Positions 35,669 to 46,926 of a stretch of DNA of 64,000 nucleotides are shown here, piece by piece. Where the stretch lies: assembly GCA_002205965.3 (NCBI GenBank), contig NADL03000691.1, positions 496,001-560,000 of the forward strand. The letters are read 5' to 3'. Each line of letters begins with the position of its first letter. Within the stretch, counting starts at the first letter, position 1. The position numbers and the translations under genes are program-made. The stretch is from Kappaphycus alvarezii. Lineage: Eukaryota; Rhodophyta; Florideophyceae; Gigartinales; Solieriaceae. The notes beneath the pieces are model-generated. The model was not told where the DNA came from. It saw only the letters and a program-made list of their open reading frames with translations, and searched no databases.

Positions 35669-37055
35669 ATACTTCAAGCCCTCGCTAATACGGTCATATC
35701 ACATTCGGACTAGCAAAACCACCCTCAATCTAGCACGCCCCCTCTAGTGAATATCTCTCCAGCGCAGCGATAACTGTACCTCTCCAAGCTAGAGGGGTAA
35801 CTACAGCGGTAGCGCACATAGGGCGCAGACCGAATCTCATCGCGTATGATTACTTTTTCCATCGCGCTCAAGGTGCCAAGTTCAAGCATACATCAAGCCT
35901 TCGAATGTAGGATTCAATATCGTAGCAATGGGCATAGATATAACTCATAAATTGCTTTGTATGGGTATGTAGGAAGCGATGAAAGATAAGAAAAAGCGAA
36001 TTAAGCAAGGGTTTGACGAGCACGATACGGTAAACATGCACATGAGTGGATTCAGAAGAGGATAAACAGTACTCTGGGCGCCTATTAGTTCTATTAGGAG
36101 GAGCTTAACGACTTTACGGACTTGAAAAGAGCTCCGCGAAAGACAGCAGAGAAAAAACAATGAAAAGGAGATATTTTGGGCTCTGCTTTGCAAATGATTG
36201 ATAAAATGCAAATAAACTGAAGCATAAAGCGACGATAGGGTGAATTTTTGGAACTGAGATCAAGCGAACCATAGAAAAACACCGACGGATCGATGAGTCA
36301 TTTGTTTCACGGCGGTATGGTACTTTTCGTAGCCGCTCTGAAGGCTTTCAATGAAAACAAGATGAATAATGAGAGTTATAAATTGAAATAAGCCCCACAC
36401 GTATTGGAAAACAAATAAATGGGATATAATTGACTGCATCGAGCGTGAGAAGGAAGTTTATAGCCAGAATGACCTTCAGTTGATGAATTTAAAAACAATG
36501 ACGGAGTTGTTTAAGTCAAAGTGAACACTTGGTTCCATTGTCTTATCTCTTCTGTATTCTTATTACAAAAAGCGATTTACTGGTTGCTATGTATCCGGAA
36601 TGGTGGAATTCGCGGTGCTTACACCGCGCGGGTCTTGTTACTCGCGACCTTCGCTACGTAAATTTCCCTCGCTACCTCACTCTCTGATATGATACCATGT
36701 AAAACATCTTTCGACATTTAAGTTGATGTAAAACTTTTTTCAAGGGTCGAGGGGTCTAACGATAAAATAGGGAAACGTTTGGTTTGGATGAATCCAGTTT
36801 GCAGTGTTACAAAGAAATATTTTGCAGTTTTAAAGTACTACTGCTCTTCAATCCTCAATCCACGTTTCAAATTATCCATTTTCTAGTTCACTTCAATTCT
36901 TTCAACATGAATTCGACAGTAATCTGACTATTTAATATTGACTTACTAAAGTTACTTTGGGAACTGTTCAGAGAATAGCTTGATTAGAGATGTGCAGAAA
37001 AGACCTCCAGTTATGCCCGTTGTCTCCGTTAAGTAAATAATGCTTCTCGGTAGTT

Positions 37056-37376
37056 CTAAAAATGCTTCCAATTGGTTATCCATTCGAACCCTTTATACAC
37101 CTTCCGATCATGTAATATACCTTTCATGGGTCCAAGTCTATCTGCACAAATTTCATCCGGAGGGGAAATAAACCACATCTTAATAGCATGCTTCCATTTG
37201 TAACCGTTATACATTAATTCCAGTAAAGCGTTTTTATCTGGAATTTTGATTTCGATTGAGGTCTCACTGATAAATTTAATAAAGTGTAGTATTGCTTGAG
37301 TCTTTTCATAAAAAGAAAAAGAGAATGATTCAGCTTTTTCCTCAATGTATAAATGTTTTATCTCTCCATTCTGCAA
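37056..37376 (-). CDS. 106-aa hypothetical open frame
   Basis: Reads MQNGEIKHLYIEEKAESFSF, then EIKIPDKNALLELMYNGYKW and GPMKGILHDRKVYKGFEW. Composition is protein-like and it is unusually long for this A+T-rich context. I see no second copy, so there is no comparative support. It could be an exon of a gene with the frame at 37564-37764 on the same strand. No domain recognised. Confidence 0.3.
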   Translation of the reverse strand: MQNGEIKHLYIEEKAESFSFSFYEKTQAILHFIKFISETSIEIKIPDKNALLELMYNGYKWKHAIKMWFISPPDEICADRLGPMKGILHDRKVYKGFEWITNWKHF

Positions 37377-37563
37377 CTAAAATGTATCTTCAAGGAAACC
37401 TTCTCCTGTTTCCCAAATTATATCTGACACATCTGATGTTCTTGTTTCGAGTTAATTGTTCCATCTCCTTTCATCTTTGTAAGATACTCATACCTTTAAG
37501 TAGGATACGATTACCTATCAATAAATTCGAAGTGTACTTTCTTTTTTAAAGCATTTGGACTCT

Positions 37564-37764
37564 CTATAGCCATTCTTGTAGTTGTACGAGCTTGATTAAT
37601 TCAATATTCTTGACCATAAAGTAAAATATACATTCAGCTAGGAATTCAATGGCAGAAAATGTTTCAGATATGTTTTTTCTTGTAGCGCGATCTACATATC
37701 TTTCTCGCGCTTTGCAGTAGAATTTTATATCCTGAAATGTAATACTGGAGTCGCTGTTTTGCAA
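37564..37764 (-). CDS. 66-aa hypothetical open frame, possible exon
   Basis: Reads SITFQDIKFYCKARERYVDR, then ISETFSAIEFLAECIFYF and ending LVQLQEWL. It looks helical and amphipathic. It lies 188 bp upstream of the next minus-strand frame. No family is recognised. Confidence 0.25.
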   Translation of the reverse strand: MQNSDSSITFQDIKFYCKARERYVDRATRKNISETFSAIEFLAECIFYFMVKNIELIKLVQLQEWL

Positions 37765-40700
37765 TTATAGGATTTAGATAGGAGTCTGTGTCACGCTACA
37801 CCGGTTTCTTGAATTGCGGTAACTTCTATCATTAGCTTTATCTTGCTGAAATGAACTGCTAATTAGAATTTCGTTTCTTTATCGAAGTGGGATTTAATGT
37901 GGAGGTATTTCTGGAAACAGTTTAACAGGGAGATAACCTCTACTCAAATGACAGAAAAAACTGTGTATGTGTAATCATATTTCCCAATAAACTCTTTACA
38001 TTTTTTAATTGAAGTAAAATTTTAATTTTATTGTAGAATATTTTTTTCGTGATCCTTGACATATCTTCCAGGTGTAATTAAACCGTTGAGCCGCTATAAC
38101 TATTGGAATACTGTTACCAACAAACTATCATCTGGATGAATGCTTCCTTTCAAATTAATTCTGCTGTTATGAGTGAGCCTTAATGGTTCTACCAAAGTCA
38201 TTGTACTATCGACTTGCATTTAAGTAATGAAAATTCTCCGTTGGAAAGTACAAATATTCCTAGATTATGACAAACATAGTTCCATTTGCAGACCATCAGA
38301 GTATCTTTACCGATCCGCTTTTACTAAAGCTGTCTTTACACTCAAGTTCCAAGTCCTATTGTAGGGGATCTGTTCTTAACTCAATTGAAATTATTCATTA
38401 TTTTAATCCAACTATTCCAGGATTTACTCACAGAACTCTACATTAAAACAGTCAATGACACCGACAGTCCACTCGCCTTCAGTCAGATTTCGGTATTTGT
38501 CATTCTTAAAATCATGAATCAATGAAAAGACGTCAAAAGAAACATATAAATTCATTTCCAAGAGGAGAATGTCTTTTATAGTGAGAAATTCGCCCTGAGT
38601 CGCTACTAAAATGCAGCTATCTGAACGTCGGAATATTTACCATTTCGAAGCAACATGTTTTGGGACAAGGATTATAAGAAGGGAAGAAAGTTGTACTCTA
38701 GAAGCACCTAAGTCAAAATAAGGATTTTTTGAGCGAAACACTCAGGAACTCTTCTTGACGTGAAAATTTTTCTCCTTCAGTTTCTCTTAATATTTTTTTC
38801 TTTTAAGTGACGAAATCTACTTTAATGACGACATTTCTTTTCTCCAGAGCACTTTCATTTTCTTTTTTCTCATTTATGTACAATGAACTTCTTTTGCGCC
38901 AGTAACTACGTTGCTTTTCTCTGTTTATTTGCTGTTTCCAATGATAAAATATCTTTATTTTTAATACTTGAACTATCCCTTTTGAATAATTTTTCCACTA
39001 TTGTCCTCCTCGAACCAAAATTACTCCTTCTTTTATTCAGAATGGTTCTCATTCTGAAGTTTATGGAACTTTACAAACTCCTTTAGTAGCGCGAAAAATA
39101 TTTTTGGCTGCTTTTCATCAATAACTCTGTAATTTCCACACCCTTTGATGTTATGATTAGATGATTACGGGTGAGTATGACAACTTTGGTTGATTTTGGC
39201 AGTGATGTGCAGCTGTTCTAAATCTGGAGGTTACGGATTCATCTTTACTATAGAAAATTTGAGTAAAGCGCACATAAATATAGCTTCTTTTCAAACTCGG
39301 CCATGGCTACCTCTTTTAATGGTAATCAATTCGGATGAAGGCCAGAAAGGGAACTTAACTCTTGCGTAAGTAGACTTCAATAACGCTCATAACCTGTTTT
39401 GTAATATAATAAAACCGTCACTTTGAAAAAAATATGCAAATATGGTTCCTGAAGTTGTCGCTCGGGTCAAGCTTTCTGTTCTGCTCTCCATTTATATTTC
39501 GTGGCCCTATTCGCAACCATCGTTGATCCTAATTCAACCTCTGCATCATTTGAGTCATTACTCCCTTAAACGTGTCGTAACCTACTACTTATTTCGTTCG
39601 CTCTTCGCATTGTTAACAAACAGCTTGCAAGTCACGCAGCATGAGAATATCTAAACAACAAAGATATCAGGATAAAATTGCATCCACAATAAAAGTATTC
39701 AAGACTGGGGTCACTAAATTGGCTGCTAGTTGATCGATCGTTTTTCGGTAGGAAATTACTGCGAGAAGTATTTTATAATAGTTTCTTGTCACTCCGACGA
39801 TCCAAACGGCCCGTAGCTCCTACGAAAAGCTCTTGCGCCTCCAAACGGCTTCATTGAGGAAAAAGGAACCCCAAAAACCCTCACGACTCTTGAAAATTGA
39901 CTATAACTGAATGTTTGGCGTGATTTGGGTCGGGACGCAAGCACTCAACCCATTTCATGAAAACATTGTTTTCCAAAGTTTGACCTACTTCAGTGAAATG
40001 GAGGGCCCTATCATCCATTTCGTGGCGGCTACTGACAACGCATCGGCATGAGAATACAAGTTCTGGCAGACGCCGCATATTATTAGTATTATATGTATTG
40101 CTTCATTAAGTGTGCTTCTGTCTCTTTAATGTTTCATTCACAGCTAACAGGCATGGAATTCTTTATTCTTGACTGATTCCCATTCATCTATATTTCTGTG
40201 CAAATATCGTCACCCTGTCGTTTGGTTCGGGCCCAACCACGTTAGAGGAAACCACTGTCATCAAAGCAGAAAGAGATGAACAGATTTCATGGATCATTGT
40301 ATGTTAAAAATTGAATCAAAACGGGTTGATGTACTTGTAACAAGATAAGGGCAAGAATATGAAGCGCCTCGGGGATTGGATGGTCCGTAAATAATGTATG
40401 AGACAGGAGGAAAAAAGAAGGGCGAGGAATAGACCGAATATGAAGAATAGGAGAACGGGGAGTTTGGAGGAGAAGAACGGGAGATCGAAACGGATCCAAC
40501 TGGAAGTAATATAATGAGTTTGGGGTGCCATGTGGTTTCGGTCATGGATTCGGTTGAAGGGACATCGGGTGACCCGGTTTTGTTTATGGAATTCACGGGT
40601 ATTTCTGGGGAATAATTGATTGTTCATTATGTCTGGAGGGGGTTTATCGTCATATCTTGAAGATAAAAGTTGACAAAGAGGTATTCGTTTAGTTCATTTT

Positions 40701-40962
40701 AATTATCTTTTACTAAATTAAGTTCGAGTACATGAAATTTTACCTGTATTTTATTTGGTTCTCGGGGTTATTTATTCAAATTTTAGTTTAGATGAAAATC
40801 TACATAACCTGATTAAGTTGCTCTCCATAGAGTGAAGACGAATTTGGGTGTCTGCTTAGAACTAAAAATATTTTATCTGCACCCTCGCTTCTAATAGAGG
40901 TAGAAAGCCGGTCCCTGCAGATATCTTTTCTGTAGCATAGTCTATTTTTCAATTTCACTCCT

Positions 40963-41223
40963 CTACCATTTCCGGTAACGTATACTGTAGCAATTTTTCG
41001 CCTTGAAAAACACTTCTCTTAGGTTGTTTGTGGTTTCGTTTTCTGTTGGCTCCAGTTTTACATCATCAAATCCCTTGCCATTGATTTTGATTTTCAGGTC
41101 AGTAGATCTAAAAAAGCCCTTCTCTTTGTTGAGTATTGTTATGTCATGGAGCGAAGCAAAAGGATTCTGGAGTTGCCGATTGCCAGACTGACGTACACAG
41201 AAACGTAAAATGCATATATTCAA
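40963..41223 (-). CDS. 86-aa hypothetical open frame, possible exon
   Basis: Reads NPFASLHDITILNKEKGFFR, then DLKIKINGKGFDDVKLEPTE and EVFFKAKNCYSIRYRKW. It follows another minus-strand frame (41299-41541) after 75 bp. The composition is ordinary globular protein. Unrecognised. Confidence 0.3.
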   Translation of the reverse strand: MNICILRFCVRQSGNRQLQNPFASLHDITILNKEKGFFRSTDLKIKINGKGFDDVKLEPTENETTNNLREVFFKAKNCYSIRYRKW

Positions 41224-41298
41224 TTTCTTTTCTACCCAAAGTTTTTGGAACAGATTAAACTAAGCCCACTCACGCTTGATATTTTTAAAGAACCAACT

Positions 41299-41541
41299 CT
41301 ATATGTTAAGGGAATAAATATTATTCTCAAATTTCGTCAGGTCTTGAGCGAATTGTGACATAGGTATATGACAAAGCTGATGAAACGTATCAATATAGGC
41401 AATATATAAAGCGGACACAACATCATTAGAATATATTTGGCAGATTTCAATAGTAAGATTTGTCTCCTCGAGCGACGTGACGAGTATTTTCAGCTCTTTG
41501 ACTGTAATTCTGTCCGACATTAGACAGGCGATTGCATGCAT
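41299..41541 (-). CDS. 80-aa hypothetical open frame, possible exon
   Basis: Reads MSDRITVKELKILVTSLEET, then DVVSALYIAYIDTFHQL and MSQFAQDLTKFENNIYSL. Likely helical. With the next frame downstream it could form a small minus-strand gene, but no splice sites could be confirmed. Confidence 0.3.
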   Translation of the reverse strand: MHAIACLMSDRITVKELKILVTSLEETNLTIEICQIYSNDVVSALYIAYIDTFHQLCHIPMSQFAQDLTKFENNIYSLNI

Positions 41542-42779
41542 TTATGTTTAAATTACTACGTCAAAATATTCGGCTCCTTTCCTTGTCGAAGAGTGCGGCA
41601 TAAATAGAAGATATTGGCTAAATCTGCATGCCCCATGGAACGCCCAAATGTTTTAGAATAAAAAAATTAAAGACGTAATAATCTTTAGGAACATGGCTTT
41701 TAAGGACCATCGGAGTTTGAACGGTCTAAAATTTGTTTTTTATGAACACTTGAAAACTTATAGAAGCATCGAAAATGAAAGTTGGTGCTCCTTAATTCTG
41801 CTACATGTCTGTGGAAATTCCGTATGAGCCAAAACGAAAGAAAAATCTTGCGATAACTAAAATTGATGAGCCTGAATGCACGCAGGATAATAGTTACGTA
41901 CCATTAAATTAAGGAAACAGGGAAAACATCGAATGTAAAGTAAGGAAGAAATTAAAATTAGTACACAAGCTTTATCATATTGTTCTCTGTGTGACATCTC
42001 GCTGAAACTAAGTTTGAGACCCTTATATAAAAGATCTAGCCTGCATCATTAATACAGAACCATGAGTTATATATGTCGGTATATGTATCTAACGAAGCAA
42101 AGATTACCATGTAAAGGTTGCAACGGGTAAATTTTTGTACAAAAAGAACATAGAACTGGATATACCCGCACTAAAGATTTGAAAGGGCCGTTCTCTTGTA
42201 AGTCTTTGTATGACAAGTTCAAAGCTCCTAAGTTTCAAAGAAAAACGAAACTTGCTTGATTATACTTTCTATCTCGCTTGCATCTTTGCACTAAAGTATC
42301 AACTGTCTTTCTCAAAAAATAATTAGGTATATGAAAATATTATGTGGTGATCACAAGCTACGGAAATTATTACATGGTAACCCGAAGCAAGGAGAACACG
42401 TTATCAGTTGTCCTGAAAGACGACAGTTTCAAAGAGTGATTTGTTTCCGCTGCTGTACGTTTAAAATATTAAAGCCGCACGCAAGTCCTCAAACCCGCTT
42501 ACTTACCTACTAAGCTGGACTATTTTGAATCTTACCGTAGACATATGATAAGGGAACTAAGAATTTATTTTTCGAAAATATAGGGACAGAACAAATGTAT
42601 GTGACATTAATTTACATCATTAAATTGTATTTGCAGTTATAATATACTGAGAAAGCAACAAATGTCAAAATTGCAACACTTTTAGAATCTAAGTTATCCA
42701 TATTTCGAACCTAAATCCTACCTCTATATTTTTTGAATTTGAAATCTATGTTGCCGAAGATTTTTTTATCTTCTTTTTT

Positions 42780-43775
42780 GCGAAGCTTATTCTGATTGTG
42801 CATTTTGATTGCAGCTGTTTTGATCACTGTAATAGTACTGGACTTCTGTACATTAGCAGTTCAAGACCATCTCAGAGAGCTGCTTTTTATACGAAACGAT
42901 TTCGTGGCGAAATGACGCTCTGTTTCGTCTACAGTCGCACCTAGAGAGTGCCTAACGTTTCTATAGTAAGCAAAAACGTTTTAGAAACTTTCTTTGAGAA
43001 CAAACTTCTGATAAATACTTACTTCTTCCTGAGTTGCCCAGGAAAAATGTAAAATTCGGAAAATCTCCAGTTTTTCTGTCTTACTCTTATGTTATGTCTG
43101 TGAGAAAAGAATTGGCAGAGGGATATAAGGAGATGAGCCAAAGAAACAAACGTGTGAGAACCGAGAAAGAGAAGGGCAAATTAGGCAAAAAGATAGCCCG
43201 GGAGAGTACAGATGGCTTCAACGGTAAGAACTGGGCATATACTGTTTAATATCTGGACATAACTGTGGTGTTTGATGTTTTACACATATACTTTTGCCTT
43301 CACCGAATTACGAGTTACTTCATGTTAATCAACCTGCAAACTTCTCTGTACTCAATTCGTCTCTATTGGGTTTCGTTGGACCCAATTTGGAACTTTCTAG
43401 GAAATTTTGTCGGAGTTGATAATTTCTACACTTAAAATGCCTTCTTCGAAATTTCCAGTGCATGGTTGTTGATTTTAAACTCTTCACCAAATTAATTTTT
43501 TTGGAAAAAGCACTCCGTAGGTTCATGGAAAATTTTCATGTTCATTTTGAATCTGTGCGGGCAATTCTAGAGCCCAGCTGCTATTGCCGAAGAATGGGGT
43601 AGAATGATTTCGATGTTCAAAAATAGATTCTGCTGCGCTGGAAAGTACTTAGCAGAATTTTTTCTCTATGTAAATTTGGTACGATGGCTTCTGACAATCA
43701 TTATGCTCTTACATAATTTAAAAACACATTTCGTTCTCGTATCAAGGCGCAATATATTCCTTAGCTGGCATGATT
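42780..43775 (+). repeat. Dispersed repeat B, copy B3
   Basis: Matches B1 in inverted orientation (B1 about 2530 down to 1555). Shared words are the CACTCTCTAGGTGCGACTGTAG word near 42950, the KI.RE..DGF coding word near 43200, IWNFL..FVGVD near 43390, and the AGCAGC.GGCTCTAGAATT word near 43570. It lacks the part of B1 at about 700-1555. It runs into the LINE ORF1-like region at about 43780 in the same direction. Confidence 0.5.
43034..43249 (+). pseudogene. Repeat B open frame, Lys/Glu-rich
   Basis: 71 codons reading KSPVFLSYSYVMSVRKELAE, then TEKEKGKLGKKIARESTDGF and NGKNWAY. B1 (minus, near 2110-2260) keeps TEVE.GK...KIARKITVGFNG, and B2 (minus, near 24000) keeps KISREIIDGFDAKGIEYAF. Conservation of KI.R...GF. 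through heavy nucleotide divergence supports this strand as coding. Probably coiled-coil or simply charged helix. Family unknown. Confidence 0.35.
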
Positions 43776-43779
43776 TCAC

Positions 43780-45820
43780 TGCTGACATGGCTTCACAGTC
43801 TATCTTTACGCCCGCCACAGGCGCTATTCTTTCTCTTGCCCCTGCTGCCCTGGATTTACTCGTTACTTCTTCTTCTCTTCTCAGTGGCACTCTAGTTCTT
43901 ACAGATTCTGCTCCTGTCTCCCAATTTGCTACCTCTTTGCCGTCTAAACTTGCAATAAGTTACTTGCACCACTTGTTTCACAATAAAGCACAATTCTGTG
44001 CCGTGTTATCTGTGCTTCATACGTTTGTGGACTTCAACCTACCTTTTTTTCTTCACCTCCCGACGACCCTGATTGTTTTTCCTCTCTCCCGAGACAGTCT
44101 ATGTCGCCAGCATATTCGGATGCTGTTCGCCATCCCACTAAGCAGAACCATCTGCAACGTCTTCCTGTGCCGGCATCACAGGTCAGGGAGCTCTTCCCTC
44201 TATCCGCCTCTCCAACAAGTTTTCCAGTGCCGTCCGACGCACGTCCCGCAGTCTTTTCGGTGGACACCAGAAATTGTTTGTACGTATCACGTCACCCAAT
44301 GAGTTACCTGTCCAAGCTCCCTCCCAGTTTCACTGGGCCACCCCAGAAGGTTGCATTCCCGGTTTTTGTTCAGTCTTTTATACCGACAATAGCCACATCT
44401 TCTTTTTCTATGGTGCAAGACGGGACTTGTGGTCCCTGTCAGTAGCATAAGAGTCCTTCCGTGGGCTCTTGAAGCAGTCCGATAACTATATTGTTCCCGA
44501 TCTGGCTTTTTTTTTGCTCCGCTCCAGCTCCCTACTGATCTCTGCGAGTCTGAGCTCGCATTCGTTTGTACTGGGCTTCATTCAGAAATTGCGCGTCTTG
44601 AAGCTCCTACTTGCACTTGGGTGCTTGGTTCCAACTTCGCAAAGTCCCTACGTGCTTTCAAATCTATCTTTTATGAAACTCTCAAGATGCTTCCCTCTAC
44701 TTGTCCGGTAGAGCCGCTTCCCCCGCTTCAGCCGCCTTCCGAATACGCAAAACGCCGGCGTCTTGACATAACGCCCTCCTCCTCATGCAGATGATGGTGG
44801 CTGGATTGTTGTGAAACAGAGCGCCCCAGCCGACTCGTCACCCCGTCCAGCCATGGTAACCGCACCGAATCCTTTCTCGTCTTCCCGTAACGTAGAGAAT
44901 CCTAGCCCCTTCTCCCTAAGCGAACGTATTCCTCTACAGAACTATTCGCCATTTTCTAATGCAGCTATGAAAGTATCTTCCTCAAAATGCCTGATCCTTA
45001 TGGAACCACCCCTCTGAGCTCTACAAATTCTGATCGATGTTCTGAATATTCCTCTTTTCCAGTTCAAGCACTGTCCCTCTTCGTTCCTGCCCTCTTTTCT
45101 TCCCATTTCCCAGTACACTCGTTTATCCCGCACCTGGTGCTGGCCAATGCATATGATCTGTATTACAGTGCTTCACAGTGCGTCATTTCCACACTCTCCT
45201 CTACCGATCGAGAACTTGTTCTTCTGGGGCTTCTTTCAATTCCAAAGTTGGGCTTCCGTCGTGGCCTTTCTCTTTCTCGCCGTTTCTGCCGGCAAGAAAC
45301 ATGCTCCGGCCTTGCCGAACGTATCCGTCTGGCCAACAGCAGACTTTTCGATGATCTGTTTTGGGAAGCGCGGTCGCTATTCTGCGACTCTGCACCAATT
45401 TCAATATCATCACCCTTCACCTCTCCTCATCGTTGATGCAGGAAATTTTCTTATCAAGGCAGTTCTTTCCGAGAAACTGTCGCGTTGCTTCAGGTTTCAG
45501 CGCCGGTTCCCGCCGGTTCCGCTATCTTGCGGAGCCTGAAGTCCCTCTTTTCTTCCCCGCCCTCGCCTGTTGTTCCTGTGCCCCTCTCCGGCCTTCCGTC
45601 CCCTCTTACTTTCTCAGTTGCTGGTGTCCGGCGAGCTATACATAGTATTTGCTGCTCAAATGCTCCTGGTTTAATTACAGTACGGGAAAATCCCACGGAT
45701 GACGAAGGAGGATACTCTATCCATCTCAAACGGGCTAAAGGAAATTTTAAGGGAATTGGAGCTACTAGCTGCAATGAATTGGCAAGCGGAGCGAGTCAAT
45801 ACTAATTCGGGTGTCTCTTA
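43780..45820 (+). pseudogene. LINE ORF1-like region
   Basis: Begins MASQSIFTPATGAILSLAPA with AALDLLVTSSSLLSG, continues through a Ser/Pro-rich linker, a segment with SPNELPVQAPSQFHWATPEG and GCIPGFCSVFY, then CESELAFVCTGLHSEIARLE, a basic AKRRRLDI word, DDGGWIVVKQ, and a C-terminal part ending ELLAAMNWQAERVNTNSG. DD-G-W-x-x-V words are common in the linker of LINE ORF1 proteins. Reading moves between frames at several places, so this is a decayed copy. No CCHC knuckle is seen. It could instead be another gag-like protein. The fragment at 1-690 is a second copy of the N-terminal third. Confidence 0.45.
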
Positions 45821-45827
45821 GTCGGGG

Positions 45828-46520
45828 GTGAAGGGTCCGAGAGTCACGGTCGGTTCTAAAGTTCTCGTGATCCACAGAGAGCCGTGGCAACAGATTTTCA
45901 AGTGGCCGGCATTCGAAACAAATACTTTAATCCATGCGTGGTTACCAACGCGAGACACCCGCACTAGCAACAATGCTAATGTTCAAGGAAGAAATCGAGA
46001 AGACCCATTCATGCTCGTCGTTTCGTCCCATAACAGGAGAGGGTTGGAATTGGCTTTTATGATATCACAGCCTGTTCACACAAGAAACATCTTACTCCAT
46101 AATTATATGATGATTCTGATCGGTGGGAAGAGAGCATTGAAGTGGACAGGGATGTTTGCAAGAGAATATTCAGAGTCACATGTATTCTTTCACCTCTTTA
46201 TTAACATTTGCATATGCTTTCGGATGCTGAATGGACCATATTTCTCTGCAGAAGGTTATAAACTACTACTGATGTTTTTCTATATATTTCAAGACAAAAT
46301 ATTCATAGCAATCGGCCCTGCGTTTGTGCAGATAGCCAACCACTACTCGATTGGACGAAATGGAATCGTTCCAGAAGAAAAACCATCTTTCCCCTATCTA
46401 AACTTTATCAGAGGCGTGTACTCGTTTGTAAAAGGGTATCCTGAGGCATCACGTACAGGCTATTATTTAGCTGCCGACACTGAGTATCGAGTGGTCACGT
46501 ACCCTCTATTGGACCCTTAA
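45828..46520 (+). CDS. Unrecognised 230-aa ORF
   Basis: One of the two longest open frames in the window (230 codons). It starts MKGPRVTVGSKVLVIHREPW, has a middle with SSHNRRGLELAFMISQPVH and HLFINICICFRMLNGPYF, then FYIFQDKIFIAIGPAFVQIA, and ends TGYYLAADTEYRVVTYPLLDP. It has two hydrophobic stretches but no convincing signal peptide. It directly follows the LINE ORF1-like region by a few bases in the same direction, so it may belong to that element, although it shows no reverse transcriptase or endonuclease motif. A partly similar frame lies at 46603-46926. Confidence 0.4.
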   Translation: MKGPRVTVGSKVLVIHREPWQQIFKWPAFETNTLIHAWLPTRDTRTSNNANVQGRNREDPFMLVVSSHNRRGLELAFMISQPVHTRNILLHNYMMILIGGKRALKWTGMFAREYSESHVFFHLFINICICFRMLNGPYFSAEGYKLLLMFFYIFQDKIFIAIGPAFVQIANHYSIGRNGIVPEEKPSFPYLNFIRGVYSFVKGYPEASRTGYYLAADTEYRVVTYPLLDP

Positions 46521-46602
46521 GGCTCTCCGCCTAGAAGCGGGAGCTCAGGTCAAGAAAAAGATCCTCCGGAGACCATCATGATGATCCGAGCAGGTCCATT
46601 CA

Positions 46603-46926
46603 GTGATCGAGCCATCAAAGAGGGCAAGGCGTCGGGAGCAACGGGGAAGATCTTCAAGGAGATCACCTCCAACACCGCCCAGTCTCCCGAGGGGAAACTA
46701 TGCCTCCTTGATTACTGGGCGGCTACCGATTAGACATTGGCTTCAATATACAGCGGAGGAGCCTCGAGGAGAAGAAGTAATTTCATATTTTACCGTTCGT
46801 ATTTGCATATGCTTACAACGCATTCAAGAGGTGCAGCTTACTCGTGAAGAGTCTATTCTTATGTGGCGAGTTTTTTTCTACTTTGGATACCCATATTTGG
46901 ACCCTTTGCCAGAGAATTTCGCATAA
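46603..46926 (+). CDS. 107-aa ORF partly resembling the 230-aa ORF
   Basis: The second half reads VISYFTVRICICLQRIQEVQ, then WRVFFYFGYPYLDPLPENFA. The 230-aa ORF has HVFFHLFINICICFRMLNG, then LLLMFFYIFQDKIFIAIGPA. Shared features are ICIC followed about 20 residues later by an aromatic F-F-Y block and then P..FA or P.FV. The similarity is weak but the order is kept, which suggests a tandem paralogue. The N-terminal half is Arg/Pro/Ser-rich and may be a chance frame. Confidence 0.28.
   Translation: MIEPSKRARRREQRGRSSRRSPPTPPSLPRGNYASLITGRLPIRHWLQYTAEEPRGEEVISYFTVRICICLQRIQEVQLTREESILMWRVFFYFGYPYLDPLPENFA

Larger units (their letters stand above)
35670..40290. other. Mostly featureless stretch with a few isolated open frames
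   Basis: Around 36000-36530 the plus strand has scattered protein-like words (DTVNMHMSGF, ALKAFNENKMNNESYKLK, DLQLMNLKTMTELFKSK) in different frames, which may be a decayed gene. The frames at 37056-37376 and 37564-37764 on the minus strand are listed separately. Nothing is recognised in 38.0-40.2 kb. Confidence 0.3.

Noticed and set aside
36590-36660. tRNA-like palindrome (GGTGCTTACACCGCGCGGG) near 36.6 kb.
   Set aside because: No cloverleaf, anticodon arm or B-box pattern could be drawn around it.
40290-40630. Possible further copy of the acidic-protein element on the plus strand (EAPRGLDGP, MYETGGKKKGEE).
   Set aside because: The resemblance to the EEW.APELVYE region is short, and no TATA box, hairpin or family ends are found nearby.
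43011-43030. A good 5' splice-site-like word (GAAGAAGTAAGTATTT, minus strand) at the end of a readable stretch in repeat B3.
   Set aside because: The opposite strand of repeat B is better supported as coding (KI.RE..DGF and IWNFL words kept in three copies), and B1 and B2 do not keep the splice-like word.
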